From: Papilionanthe hookeriana x Papilionanthe teres
Taxonomy: Eukaryota; Streptophyta; Magnoliopsida; Asparagales; Orchidaceae
NCBI GenBank assembly: GCA_022702705.1
Contig: CM040430.1
Coordinates: forward strand, 76,821,239-76,885,238
Direction: 5' to 3'
DNA length: 64,000 nt
This document shows positions 1-11,339 of the stretch, one piece after another; position 1 is the stretch's first letter; each line of letters opens with the position of its first letter. Under the pieces are notes generated by a model, which saw nothing but the letters and a program-made list of their open reading frames with translations, was not told the origin of the DNA and ran no database searches. The position numbers and the translations under genes were made by a program.

Positions 1-333
1 TAAGCAGTGGAATTTGTCGGCTTATAAAATTGGTTCGCAGACCAAACGGGTGTCACAAATCTTCTAGTTTATTTAACCGAGCCCCACCATCAAGCGATGT
101 GTCTATCCTTAGGGATAGATACACGGCTTGTGATGCGGTGCTCGTTTATATAAACTATTTGGGATGTGAGATCGGTTTGATTTCATATCTTAAAATCTTC
201 AAATTTAAAATTATTTTCAAAATCAAATACTACTTTTCAAATTACTTATTTAAATTAAATTTAAAATTCGCCGACAACTTCTGTAGGCGACCCCTTTTAA
301 AAAAATACAACACAACCTAAAAATATGCCGACA
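1..333 (+). mobile_element. 3' end of a Tat/Ogre-like LTR (solo or 3' LTR)
   Basis: These bases match, with scattered substitutions, the last ~410 bases of the plus-strand Tat LTR that ends at 40926; the difference is a long AT microsatellite present only there. Both copies end in the same terminus, ATGCCGACA. At 40926 that terminus is followed by a primer-binding site. Here it is followed directly by unrelated repeat array (334 on), so this is the outer end of a 3' or solo LTR inserted in the LTR-B satellite. TTAGT (334-338) would be the right-hand target duplication; the left partner lies outside the window. A 96-codon open frame inside is not believed to be a gene. Confidence 0.85.
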
Positions 334-1905
334 TTAGTATTTAAGGTTATTTAAGCCTAATGTAAGTAAGGCTTAAAGATTAATTAAGTCTAATTAGGGT
401 TAGACTTAATTAGGATTTAAGATATTAAGCCTAATATGGTTAAGGATTAATGAATTAATTAGGTCCAATGGGTTAGACCTAATTAGGGTTTAAGATATTA
501 AGCCTAATGTGGTTAAGGCTTAATGGTTTAATTAGGTCTAAAAAGTTAGACCTAATTAGGGTTTAAGATATTAAGCCTAATTTGGTTAAGGCTTAATGGA
601 TTAATTAGGTCTATTGGGTTAGACCTAATTAGGGTCTAAGGTAATTAAACCAAATTTAGTTAAGGTTTATTGGATTAATTAGGTTTAACAGGTTAGACCT
701 AATTAGGGTTTAAGATTTTAAGCCTAATGTGGTTAAGGCTTCATTGTTTAATTAGGTCTAATAGGTTAGACCTAATTAGGGTTTAAGATATTAAGGCTTA
801 ATTGTTTAATTAGGTCTAATGGGTTAGACTTAATTAGGGTTTAAGATATTAAGCCCAATGTGGTTAAGGCTTAATGGGATTTAAGGATTAATTAGGTCTA
901 ATAGGTTTGACATAATTAGGGTTTAAGATGTTAAGACTAATGTAATTAAGGCCTAATGGATTAATTAGGTCTAATGGGTTGGACCTAATTAGGATTCAAG
1001 GTATTAAGCCAGATGTGGTTAAGGCTTAATGGATTAATTAGGTCTATTGGGTTAGACCTAATTAAGGTTTAAGATATTAAGCCTAATGTGGTTAAGTCTT
1101 AATGGTTTAATTAGGTCTAATAGGTTAGTCCTCATTAGGGTTTAAGATGATTAAACCTAATTTACTTAAGGTTTAATGGATTAATTAGGTCTAATAGGTT
1201 AGACCTACTTAGGGTTTATGGTTAAGGCTTAATGGTTTAATTTGGTCTAATTGGTTAGACCTAATTAGAGTTTAAGATATTAAGCCTAATGTGGTTAAGG
1301 CTTAATGGTTTAAATAGGTCTAATGGGTTAGACCTAATTAGGGTTTAAGATATTAAGCCTAATGTGGTTAAGGCTTAGTAGATTAATTAGATCTACGAGG
1401 TTAGACCTAATTAGGGATTAAGATGATTAAACCTAATTTTGCTCAGGTTTAATGGATTAATTAGGTCTAATAGACCTAATTAGAGTTTAAGATATTAAGT
1501 CTAATGTAATTAAGGCTTAATGGATTAATTAGTTCTAATGGGTTAGACCTAATTAGGATTTAAGATATTAAGCCTAATGTGGTTAAGGCTTAATAATTAC
1601 GTCTAATGGGTTAGACCTAATTAAGGTTTAAAATATTAAGCCTAATGTGGTTAAGGCTTAATTATTTAATTAGGTCTAATAGGTTAGACCTAATTAGGGT
1701 TTAAGACATTAAGCCTAATGTGGTTAAGGCTTAATGGTTTAATTAGGTCGATTAGGTTAGACCTAATTAGGGTTTAAAATGATTAAACCTAATTTAGTTA
1801 AGGTTTAATGGATTAATTAGGTTTAATAGGTTAGACCTGATTAGGGTTTAAGATATTAAGCCTAATGTGGTTAAGGCTTAATGGTTTAATTAGGTCTAAT
1901 AGGTC
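334..1905. repeat. ~74-bp tandem array of palindromic units within LTR-B
   Basis: About 21 diverged copies of a unit of about 74 bp. Each unit holds two inverted repeats. One has arms TAATTAGGTCTAA and TTAGACCTAATTA around a ~4-base loop; the other has arms TTAAGCCTAA and TTAAGGCTTAA around a short loop. The array therefore reads as a string of potential hairpins in DNA or in LTR RNA. It lies in the 3' (U5-side) half of the LTR. The inverted LTR-B copy carries a homologous array at about 30370-32000. Confidence 0.9.
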
Positions 1906-3080
1906 AATTCCCCCTATTTTCATTTTTTTAAAATTACTTTTAAAAATAATTACAAAATCTCATGAAAATTATGGAATCCTATGCTAGAGAATTTTCCTAA
2001 CCTTAGAAAAAATCAGGGGATGTGTCTAAGGGCTTAAAGATTATTTTTCTAAAAATTTCATATTTTTCTAATTTATAAATAATTTTTCAAAATTAAATTA
2101 CTCCAGAGAGTATTTAATTATTTAAAAATTAAATATAACTCCTAAATTCAAAATTTTATTTCCACATTGTTCTCCTTGTTGTCCTGAGTTTAAGGATATT
2201 TTTGTCATATTTTTATGATTTTTGTGTGCAAAGATATGGATTTTTTATTAGTTTAAGGTTAAACTGAATTAATTTAACCTTTAACTAAATAGAAAAAGCC
2301 AGGGAGCGCCGCATGTCCTTAGACTCATCGAAACGCGGCTGATCCGCTGCAGGATTCAGAACAGCAGATCAGTTGGGATTAAATTAGGGTTGTCCATTTT
2401 TAAAACATAAAAATGGGTGGCATCAGCTCGTCTTCCTCCGTCTGGTGTATCTCGTGGATCGTTCATAGTCTAGAAGCAATATCTCGCTCGATACTTGATG
2501 AATATGAGTGATTTTTGTTTCTAGAGCTTCATCTCGAGGAGAAGAAGACATCAATACAGGGATGTTATGGTTTTGAAATGGTTTATTTTATAAAGACTCA
2601 AGCCCGAGCTCGGATTGAGTCAAAAGATCCATACCTTGGCTTCAGTGTATGAAACCTTGATTTGATTGGCTCTAGACTTTCGTATCGACCTCAGCAGGCT
2701 TGCCCTGGCTTCAATTTGGAGTTAGTTTGGGCTTAGGTATGAGTTCGTTCAAGGTGTGATTCGGCTTGGAAAGCTGAACTTAGGAAATGGTTTAGAGGCT
2801 ATAGGAGAGTGCGATTTTGATTGAGCTCAACTTTGTAAGGTTCTAGGAAGTTTTTGGGAAGGTCAATTTAGGTTTTTGAACAATTTTATTTCAAACTCAA
2901 ATTTATCATGTTTTGGGGTTTTCTGGTTGGCTCAATTGGAAGAGATGAGTGGATTAAAAGGGCTGGATTTAATGGGGATCAATCCCTTAGAGTATAGTGA
3001 TCAATTTCTTTCTTGGAATGTTCAAGGTATATGGACTCTTTAGTTATCTATCCCTCTCTTTTGAGCTCTCGGGTAAGGCT
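1906..3080 (-). other. LTR-B transcribed region between TATA box and satellite array
   Basis: This LTR interior has no coding sequence. On the minus strand it follows the TATA box and leads into the palindromic array. A moderately GC-rich, CpG-containing patch at about 2300-2480 corresponds in position to the patch near 29640-29760 in the other LTR-B copy. Short AT-rich, low-complexity stretches fill 1920-2270. Confidence 0.55.
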
Positions 3081-3089
3081 TATTTATAG
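3081..3089 (-). promoter_or_regulatory. TATA box of LTR-B (minus strand)
   Basis: The minus strand reads CTATAAATA here. The other LTR-B copy has CTATAAAAA at the equivalent place (29023-29031), followed by a similar CCAT/GGCC context. This suggests the LTR promoter, with transcription starting about 30 bases further along the minus strand. Confidence 0.6.
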
Positions 3090-4059
3090 CCATGGGAAAG
3101 GCTAGGATGAGTTTGTGTTTGCTTAGGTTTCACTTGGGGAGTTGTTGTCCACTGTCTTGATTGATGAGGATAAGATTCAGAGGGGGATAGGGTTAATCTA
3201 TCTCCCAAAGCTTAACTCATAATGGTTCCAATTTTGGTGAAGTGTTAACCTAATGTTTGGCTTCTCCCTATTGGATGATCCATGAGGTGAATGGCAACTC
3301 TTGATTCTGCTGACATTGCCTTCCCTATGTAAGCTTAGAGGTTCATTTAATTCCTTTGGGGAGCTTATGACACATAAGCCTCCTTATTCACCCTTTTCAT
3401 GGTTTACTTATAATGGTGTTTAACCATGGTAGAAGGAGTTAGTTAGAGTCATGTTTCTCTCCTATTGTTGAGTACATGAAATGCTTAAGTGTCCTATAAG
3501 TTGCTCAGCCACCTCACTCCATGCAAATGGATGATTCATTCCATGAGTAGGGAGGAAGGTGACACACATTTTCCTTTACATAAATTTATGTGATGGCTCT
3601 TAACCATGGGTTTACCTTGGTTAATTCTATTGATTGGATGAAAGTGGGGGTGCTTGATTATTCATTAAACATTTCTCTAAGAATAAATGAGGGAATGACA
3701 CCTCATTATTCCTTTCATGATGATTCCATGATGGGGTTTTAACCATGGTTAAAATGAGATGTCATGAGTCATTCAATGTGTTAACCCATATGTAATGGAT
3801 CTCATGGGTCATGTGTAACCCATATGATGTCATTTATGATGTCATTGTTGGGTTTAAAATTGAAAGTCATTTATTGTGTCATATGTGATGTCACATGTCC
3901 AAATCCATTTCATGGTTATTTAATCATAATTTCATTTTTAATTAATTATGCAACTAATTAAAAATATTGGAATTTATAATATTAACCAATAAATTGATTA
4001 AGATAAATTTTGAAATTAATTATTTAATTTTATCAATTTTAATTTGAAATTGGATATTT
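3090..4059 (-). other. LTR-B U3 interior
   Basis: There is no coding signal. The stretch contains repeated short words such as AACCATGG and CCCATATG/ACCCATATG (3600-3900), and an AT-rich block at 3910-4060. It is assigned to LTR-B U3 by its position between the TATA box and the LTR 5' end. Confidence 0.5.
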
Positions 4060-4660
4060 TGACCAAATTTGATAAATGTTGATTAAGGTTGACCATGGTT
4101 GACCCAGGTTGACCCAAGTTGACCCATTCTAGCCCAAGGATAACCAATTTGACTTTTCCAACCTTATTATGGTTTGATTGGTCATGAGGTTAAATTTTTG
4201 GGTTGATTTGGTCATGTTGAACAGTTTTAGGGTTTAAATGGACCTAATGATCAATGCGGTGACCTTTGGGTTCCACATTGGTCATCCTGACCAATGTTGA
4301 GTTGATTTTGTCAAGGGTTGGTCAATTTAGTCAATGTAATAGTCATGAGGTCATTTTGACCAAACTTGATCATTTTGGTCATAGGTTGACCAATTTGGTC
4401 AATGTGGTGGTCATTTGGTCAAGGATTGACCATTTTGACTAAAGTTGACTATTTGGGTCAAAGGTTGACCAGTTTGGTCAATGTGGTGGTCATTGGGTCA
4501 ATGGATTAACCATTTTGATTTAGGTTGATCTTTTGAGTCAAAGCTTAACTAGTTTGGTCAATAGTGTGGTCATTGGGTCAATGGGTTGACCATTTTAACC
4601 TAAATTGACCATTTGGGTCAAAGGTTGACAAGTTTGGTCAATAGTTGATCAAATCAGAGT
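4060..4660. promoter_or_regulatory. Dense TTGAC (W-box-like) cluster in LTR-B U3
   Basis: By eye there are about 29 TTGAC/GTCAA words in some 600 bases, on both strands, many as TTGACC. The 3' half (about 4345-4650) is built from roughly four diverged units of about 80 bp, each with several such words. TTGAC followed by C or T is the core W-box bound by plant WRKY factors. Regulation by WRKY proteins is inferred from this motif and its place upstream of the TATA box. It is not shown. Confidence 0.5.
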
Positions 4661-4819
4661 TTGTCATTACTAATTAGATCATTTTAGTATGTCCTTAAAA
4701 TTTTTGTTTAAAATGTTTCATTAGGGTTTAACCCAAGATATTAGGGTTTAATGACCAATGGTAAGATTTAGAAGGTCAATATTAGTAGACTTCCTTTCTC
4801 AAGATGATTTATAAATGAT

Positions 4820-4841
4820 CCTCACAAAAGTGAGGTCAACA
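4820..4841 (-). repeat. LTR-B 5'-terminal hairpin
   Basis: The first bases of the LTR (minus strand, from 4841) form a stem CCTCAC / GTGAGG around a TTTT loop. The Tat LTRs at 34728 and 49541 have the same stem with T-A in place of C-G at the loop-closing pair. Confidence 0.7.
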
Positions 4842-5253
4842 TATATGTCAGGAGAAGCTTGAGGAGATTCCTAATAAAAAATTAGCTTCACTTGAATCAA
4901 CTTAAAGGAAGAGCTTAATTGCATTTCTGAATTTATATTGAACTATTAGCATCATTACTAATAGAGTTCTCATGAGCTTCTTTTTCATGTGATCCTTCAA
5001 AGCACCTTAAATGTGACAAATTATGGTTATTGCTGAAATGAATATGAGGCTAGAACTCTTAGACTGATGACTAAATGTTCTTACACCTATAGTTTCGACC
5101 AAAGTTACTTAAAATCTTTCTAAAAGTCTTATTATTATATTCATTTAAATCAAAATCATGGAATTCTTTAAGTAAAGTTCACTACTATGAGTCATATTTT
5201 TATGTAGTAAAAGGATTACTTAAGGACAAGAAATACTTAAGTTTGGGGGATTT
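4842..5253 (+). mobile_element. 3' UTR and polypurine tract of an older plus-strand Athila-like element
   Basis: This matches, in inverted orientation, the 3' UTR of the minus Athila-like element around 8000-8410 (shared words GGAGAAGCTTGAGGAGAT and TTCACTTGA). It ends in a purine-rich tract, AAGTTTGGGGGATTTT (about 5238-5253), directly before LTR terminus TGATGCACC. The upstream part of this element was displaced by the LTR-B insertion ending at 4841. No coding region of it remains in the window. Confidence 0.75.
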
Positions 5254-6355
5254 TGATGCACCAAAAATATGTTGGATTATATATATTTTTTTTTGTACTC
5301 ATTTTTTGTGATATTACTCTTTAAAGGAATGTATTTTTCATGTTTTATTACAGGTATGATGATTTTAGGCATTTTGAGCAAATAGAACCAAAAAAGGAAT
5401 GAATTTGGAGCGAAAGGAGGCAAAATTTGTAATTCTGCTTTCTAGCACCGACAACGCTTGAATGGGCACCAACGATGCCCAAATTCAGAGAGAACCAGAA
5501 ATTAAAATGCACGCCAAATGTCGGTGGAGGCCAGATTTAATGTATTTGAATGACTTTTGGAGGGTTTCTTGATGCACCTCTTGGGAATTCGTCCCCAGAC
5601 TTTTCTAAAGTGAATTTGGCGCCAGAAAAGTGTGTTAATGTGTGTAGAAGTCAGAGTTTGGTCATTATAAAGAGTTTAGAGTCTACGATTTGGTGTGTAA
5701 AAGTGTTGTTTTGTGAGGGATTCTTCTCTAAGGAGAAGAAAAGTGAGAGGTTACTTCTTCCTTACTGTTCTAAGAGTGAATTGTATTGCTGTGAAGGGAG
5801 AAAGAGATTCAAAGGAACTTCAAGAGATTTGCATGGGGAAGAAATGAAGATAAGTTGTGTTCTCTTCTAATTGTTTGTATGACTTTGCTTTTATATATAA
5901 AATCATTGTTTTATCATATCTTCATCATGAATTCTGAGTAGACTTCATTGTCTTTCTCCTTACAATGAGATATAGTGAAGTGATGATTTAGATTGGATAT
6001 GTCATGTGAATGTTAAGAAATTATGATAATTTTTCACTTTGTACTTCATTTACTTTTAGATCTGGTCAATTAAATTGTTAAAATTTGTTGTGAAACATAT
6101 GATTTGAGAGAACTATGAGTTCTATAACAAAAGTGAAGATCACATTCAATTTCTATGAATGAGTGATGTAGTTCATGGAGGTTGGGTGCAAATAAATAAG
6201 GAAATATGGCTTATTGGGCGTAGAGTTGGAGATTTTAGGGTGATAGACTAAAATCCCCAATTTGCTCCTAGTGTTTGAAAACTAAACTAAGAGTTGGCCT
6301 TCAGGTGAAGGGAAGTGGGAGCTCTGGACTGAGAGCCAGTATCCTCCTAGCCTAA
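5254..6355 (+). mobile_element. 3' LTR of the older plus-strand Athila-like element, left part
   Basis: It begins TGATGCACCAAAAATAT and is homologous to the inverted LTR at 6356-7997. It breaks off at the target site CCTAA (6351-6355) and resumes at 21372, on the far side of the inserted minus element. GGCGCC-type motifs are present near 5440-5620, as in the other Athila LTRs here. A 106-codon open frame at 5550-5870 lies wholly in LTR sequence and resembles no protein I know. Confidence 0.85.
6351..6355. repeat. Target-site duplication CCTAA (left)
   Basis: CCTAA directly precedes the TG of the minus Athila-like element. It recurs directly after the element's terminal CA at 21372-21376. Confidence 0.85.
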
Positions 6356-7997
6356 TGATGGGGACTTTATATTATGCAAGAACTTATGAACCTAAATTTA
6401 TGTATTTATAATGATTTTGTAAAGTCCAAACTTCAATGCAAGTATACAGATCGTATCAAGCAATACAGGGCTCTAATGGAGTCCTGGTTATCGATCCCAC
6501 AGGGAAAGCACGTTCATTACAATAAAAAGTCTTATACTGAAATCCAATACTTAAACCGCAATTAAAGTTTAAGTTTACTTCTACTAACAAAATGCAGAAA
6601 ATAGTAACAGTTAAGCAAACCACAATTACTTCTAATATCTTTAAATAGAATTAACTAACACACACATACTAAGCTTTGTAATTGAAAGGTTTTGATATAT
6701 ATGAAAAGTATCTTTCCTCTTTCAATGAGTATATGATATGTGAATGATATAGAATGATTATTTATTATATTGTGCCAAATAGGAGCATAAATGTTTCTTT
6801 ACCCTCAAAAGAGTACCCCCTCTTCCAAGCATGAAAAGAACATTGACATATTCTAAGTTTAGTCACTAAATCTAAGGCTAGGCTGGGAGGATGTCTGCTG
6901 TCACAATGGAGCTCCCACTCACCTTTCATCTGAAGGCTAACTTCGAGTTTAGTTACAAATCTTAGGACTAAATTGGGGATCTCAGCCTATCACCCTAAAA
7001 CCTCCAATTTTAAGCCCATCAAAACATTTCTCTTTTTATTTGCACTCAATTCCCATGAACTACGCAATTCATCCATGGACATTGAATGGATTCTTCATTA
7101 TTGTTGTAGGACACTAAATCCCTTCGGAGTTAATGTACAACAATAGATTTTAACAATTCAATTAGCCAGATCGAAAAGTAAATTAAGTTCAAAATGAAAA
7201 ACCATCACGATTTCTTCAATACTTTAAAAGCACTTCAAATCCACATTATCACATCTCTATGCAAGAAGAAAGACAAAGGAGACGAATCAGAATTCATAGA
7301 GAAGACACAATAAAACATGGATTTTATATATAAAAGAAAAGTCATATAAACCACAAAAGCAAATGCAACTTATCTCTTTCTCTTCCCCAAGAAAATCCCT
7401 TGAAGTTCCTTTGAATCATTTTCTCTCTTCATTGCAACACTCAATTTCCTCTTTAGAATGGAAAGGAAGAAGCAATCTCTCACTTTACTCCCTCTCCTTC
7501 ACTCCTTAGAGAAGAATCCCTCTCAAATCTTCACCTCTACACTATTCTCTTCCAAAACCTAACTCTAAACACACTTCTCCACACTTTACCACACTCACAC
7601 ACACACACAATTTTATCAAAAAACAGTTACATATATGTTAGAAATGAATTCCCGAGTGTTTCCTTAAGTATCCCTTCAAAAAGTCGCCAAAACTCTTAAA
7701 TTTTGAATTACACCGACATTGGGCGCCACCGACGGTGCTCTATTGTCAATTAATTCTGAAGCTCTTGGGAATTTGGCGCCGGTGGCGCCCATTCTGGCAT
7801 CGGCGGCGCCAGAAGCTGTTTTCTCCCATTTTGCTCCTTTTCATTTTGAATTCATTCCTTTTTGTTTCTTTTTGTTCTAATCACCTAAAATCATCATAAC
7901 TGCAACAAATCATGAAAAATACATTCCTTTAAAGTGCAATATCACCAAAAATAAGTAAAATTATATAGCAAAAATAGTATATATTTTTGGGGCATCA
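6356..7997 (-). repeat. 3' LTR of the minus Athila-like element
   Basis: It is 1642 bp and homologous to the 5' LTR at 17862-21371 once the nested insertion there is removed. On the minus strand U3 starts at 7997 and contains paired GGCGCC motifs at about 7710-7815. A TATATAAAA-like box lies at about 7323-7333. Near 6440-6510 is the conserved block GCAAGTATAC...TATCGATCCCAC, which I recognise as typical of Athila LTRs. Confidence 0.9.
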
Positions 7998-8012
7998 AAA
8001 TCCCCGAAACTT
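7998..8012 (-). promoter_or_regulatory. Polypurine tract of the minus Athila-like element
   Basis: The minus strand reads AAGTTTCGGGGATTT immediately before the 3' LTR. The older plus-strand copy has the near-identical tract AAGTTTGGGGGATTTT before 5254. It would prime plus-strand DNA synthesis. Confidence 0.7.
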
Positions 8013-9312
8013 AACTATTACTTGTCCTCATGTAATCCTTTTACTATATAAATATATAACTCAATGCAATATACTTTTCACCTGTAGGACACTAAAATTT
8101 TTCATTCAAAGGAATATATTGCTAAGACTTTTAGAAAGAAATTTAGTAACTCAGATCAACACTACAAGTATAATAATATTCAGCAATCAAGTCTAAGGGT
8201 TCTAGTCTTCTATTTATTTCACGATAAACCATAATTTGTCACATTAAGAGTGCCTTAAAAGACTATATGAAAAAGGAGTTCATGCATACTTCATCAGAAT
8301 GTAAGCCAATACTTTAAATATAAATTCAGAAATGAAATCAAGTTCTCCCTTTAGGGTGACTCAAGTGAAGCCAATTTTTAATTAACATCTCCTCAAGCTT
8401 CTCCTCATAAATATTTTTTATTTCTTTTTCTTTTCTTTTTCTTCTTTCTTTTTTCTTTTTAGGATTGTTTTTCAATCCTTCTTTTCTTTTCTTTACTTTT
8501 TCTTTTTTTTATGAGGATTACTATATCTGGATAGCCTTTAATGATTTTGAACTTCACTCTTCTCTTTCTAAAGTTCAAACTTGAAACACATCCTTACTTT
8601 ATAATTAAGTATGAGCTTTATTATTTATCATAAAGTCACAATCTCTTCTTAGCACATAATACTTTAAGTCTCTTAACATTTCAAAAATACAGTTTTTCTT
8701 TACTTTAAATACTTAATTATAATCAAATCCTTTCATACCAAATATCTTACCCCTATAAAATTAACCTTTATTACTAAAAACTTTCATCCAATCCTTCCCT
8801 AATCTTCAACTGAAATAAAAAAAATTTTAGTTATCTAAAGTGAGGTTTAACTGTCAGAAGTCTTGCAAATATTTTTTGAAAATATAATAATTAAGAACAA
8901 ATAAATGTTAATATTTTTCTACCCTCTCCCAAACTTAAATTTTTCAATAAATCTGAAACAGTAGAGAGTAAAAGAAACTAACATTATTGTGCTGGGATCT
9001 TGAAATCTTTAAAAGCCATCTGGTATTAGTCAAAATTTATAGCTAGCAGGTATGAAACAGTTAGTAACAGTGATATAAAACTTTTAAACATTTGCAGGGT
9101 AAAGAGATATCAACTTTAAACATCTAAACATCCAACAAAACACCACAACTACTAAACAAACTATCACAGCACTTCACATTTCATTTAAAAATTTCAACTT
9201 TTCAATACAATACCACATTACATCGACAGGTTTACATCACATGGAAAGTAATAACTATTACATCAAAAAAACACAACACATAAAAAGAAAAATAGAAACA
9301 GAAACAGACAAA
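8013..9312 (-). other. 3' UTR of the minus Athila-like element
   Basis: This is non-coding and AT-rich. A polypyrimidine run (about 8424-8510, CTTTT-type repeats) stands on the plus strand. The 8000-8410 part is shared with the plus-strand Athila fragment at 4842-5253. There is no coding signal. Confidence 0.6.
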
Positions 9313-10440
9313 CTACCACTCTTCATCACCAGCTTCATCAGCAGGGTCAGCAGGACCAGGTCTATACGGTGTATAGCTGGGGCAAGTAGGGAATATCACA
9401 TCAGTCTCCCCCCTCATGAATCTGACCTGGGCATCATGATAGGTAATATCAAACTCAACTCTTCTTCTCATGTAACCCTCATTCACGTCACTTCTAGCCT
9501 CAAACAAATCCATCCTACCATGGAATCTATCCAAACTATCACTCTGTAATCTCAACTGCTCCATAATATCCGACAATGTAGGGGGCTCAGACGTAGATGG
9601 AATGTCGTAGCTCGTAGTAGGAATATCAGTACTCCTACTCTCATCTCGTGCTCCCACATGAGACTCATAAGTATGAATGATTGTCTTGGTAATCGGTCTC
9701 AGTGCTATAGCTACCTCTTCAGAACAGTTGAATTATACTCTAGACTGTACACATAGGGCATGAATCAGGGAAGGATGTCCTAATCCTCCAGTGGTCTCTC
9801 CTCTAGCAATAGACTGAATGTTCTTGAAGACAATAGCTCCAAAATAAATCTTCTTCATAGTCTGAATACAATAATTCAAAATTGCTCTATCCCTTATAAC
9901 TTCATTATGGTGATAAGAAGGTACAAGTCTTGTTGAGATGAAATAGTGCCAGACTTTAGATGCAACATTTAACTTGGAAGCAGGGAAGTTAATCATCTGT
10001 TTTTGACTCACTTTCCATTCACCTTTTTCATCTCTCAGAAAAGCAATCACTTCCTTCAAATTCGCTTCTCGGGTATCAAAATTTTTATATTCATAAACAA
10101 AAGGTTCCCAAGTCTGATAAAATGCATTGATACACTGAGGGGTAAATTCAACCTTTTTTCCTCGAACTAGCACATATTCTGTCACAGTCCAGAGCATGTT
10201 TGCATAGAATTCTCTTACAACACCCAAAACAGCATTTGCAGTAAAATAACAAAAACTTTCTCATTTCCGCTCGGTAATTAACTGTTTAACAGATCTACCA
10301 GGATTGTCAAAAGCCCGATCCTGAATACACTTCTTATTGTAAAGGTAAGAATTAAAATGAAATTGTGCCTTGACATTGACAAATCTTTCTTCATCATAAT
10401 CAAATTTTCTCTTCCCTTTACTTATCCTTGGAGCAATTTG
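9313..10440 (-). pseudogene. Env-position protein of Athila-like element, copy b
   Basis: The reading begins in a segment containing KRKFDYDEERF and YNKKCIQDRAF at about 10430-10300, changes frame near 10230, and continues as VVREFYAN, FTPQCINAFY, WHYFISTRLVPS and ILNYCIQTMK down to 9733. A TAA at 9735-9733 interrupts it, but the same frame stays open to 9313 with an acidic end (ADEAGDEEW). The block VREFYAN...VW(H/Y)YFI..RL...AILNYCI matches what databases call a 'putative plant transposon protein' domain, common downstream of integrase in plant gypsy elements. Its function is unknown, and I see no signal peptide or membrane segment. A diverged duplicate is copy a (11340-12430). Confidence 0.7.
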
Positions 10441-10829
10441 AATTTCTAAAAATTACAGGAAAATTCTAATAAATTCCAAATCCATAATGAAACAAACTCC
10501 AAATACTATTCTAAACAAGTAAGAGCAAATTTCATCATAAGAAATCCCAAAATTTCTTCAAAAATCCCAAAATTCCAATCTAAGCAATGTGAGAGATTCC
10601 TATGGTGAAAATCAAAAATTTTTAACTCAAAGTGAAGCTCTGACCAAGAGAAGTGTAGATTTGGTCTTGAAAAGCCTTAAAATCGCTTCAAATCCAAGAT
10701 CTAGTAGGCCCTAGTTCTTCAAAGTCGCGAAAATGGAGAAGGAAGACGAAAGCAAGGGAAAAATTCGTGGGTCCCAGGGTCAAAATGGCGAAATAAAAGG
10801 GTTTTGGCCTTTTTTTTGTATTCAGGCAC

Positions 10830-10945
10830 TAGTGGCGCTCGATAAGGCGCTGACGGCGCTCTATTTATCAAATTAGCCAAAAAGTCTTTGTATTTGGACG
10901 CTGGCGGCGCCCATTCTGGCACCAGTGGTGCCAGTGCAAAATTTT
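10830..10945 (-). repeat. LTR-derived GC-rich module upstream of env-position gene b
   Basis: The order and orientation of motifs match the U3 GC-rich module of this element's LTRs: GGCGCTCGATAAGGCGCTG, then GGCGCTCTAT, then about 35 bases of AT-rich sequence, then GGCGGCGCCCATTCTGGC and a TGGTGCCAG palindrome. The element's 5' LTR has the equivalent at about 21100-21190 and the 3' LTR at 7710-7815. It lies just upstream of gene b on the minus strand. Confidence 0.7.
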
Positions 10946-11339
10946 TTCTGGGTCCGAAAATTTTTTCGTAATTTCAATCGTTTTGTCCTCCAAAATGACA
11001 TTTAACACTTCATTAAGCATCTATTTCATGACATAAGCAATAACAACAAAATTCTTACACAAACAGCACAAAACATCACTTCTATATATAAAATCCACAT
11101 TACACCATAAACACTAACATGTTCACCAAATTAAATCAACGAACCTTAGATTTTTAGTGTTGCAAGTACACTACGATAAGCGAACACTAAAATCTAAGCA
11201 CACGCAATGAAATTAAAAATAGTAAATTCAAATGCAAACTACAAAGCAAAGCAAAGAAAATACTAAATACACCAAACAAAATTAAGCAAAGCAAAGCAAA
11301 CACAAATCAAGCACAAGCAGAATCTAGTAGTCACTCCTC
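10946..11339. other. Spacer between env-position genes
   Basis: This is AT-rich, non-coding sequence. A GCAAA-rich stretch (about 11235-11320, AAAGCAAAGCAAAG) is the only structure I notice. Confidence 0.5.

Larger units (their letters stand above)
334..4841 (-). mobile_element. Tat-like LTR, subfamily 'LTR-B', minus orientation, 3' end cut off
   Basis: Read on the minus strand, this LTR starts at 4841 with TGTTGACCTCAC and runs through a TTGAC-rich U3 (about 4660-4060), a TATA box (3081-3089), a long transcribed part and a tandem palindromic array (1905-334). Its inverted, more decayed homologue is at 28043-33268. The terminus resembles that of the 6-7-kb Tat LTRs at 34728 and 49541 (TGTTGACCTCAT), which suggests one extended family. 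It sits in the 3' UTR of the older plus-strand Athila-like element. Its own 3' end was displaced by the Tat LTR at 1-333. The homology is read by eye. Confidence 0.75.

Noticed and set aside
30..320. 96-codon frame, with a related 148-codon frame at 40547-40993
   Set aside because: Both are LTR sequence; the longer one depends on an AT microsatellite encoding an Ile-Tyr run.
334..1905. Repeated TTAGGGTTTA words suggesting interstitial telomeric sequence
   Set aside because: The words recur once per 74-bp unit inside a longer palindromic repeat, not as uninterrupted TTTAGGG units.
5550..5870. 106-codon open frame
   Set aside because: It lies wholly inside an Athila-like LTR, shows no known motif, and the homologous LTRs do not keep it open.
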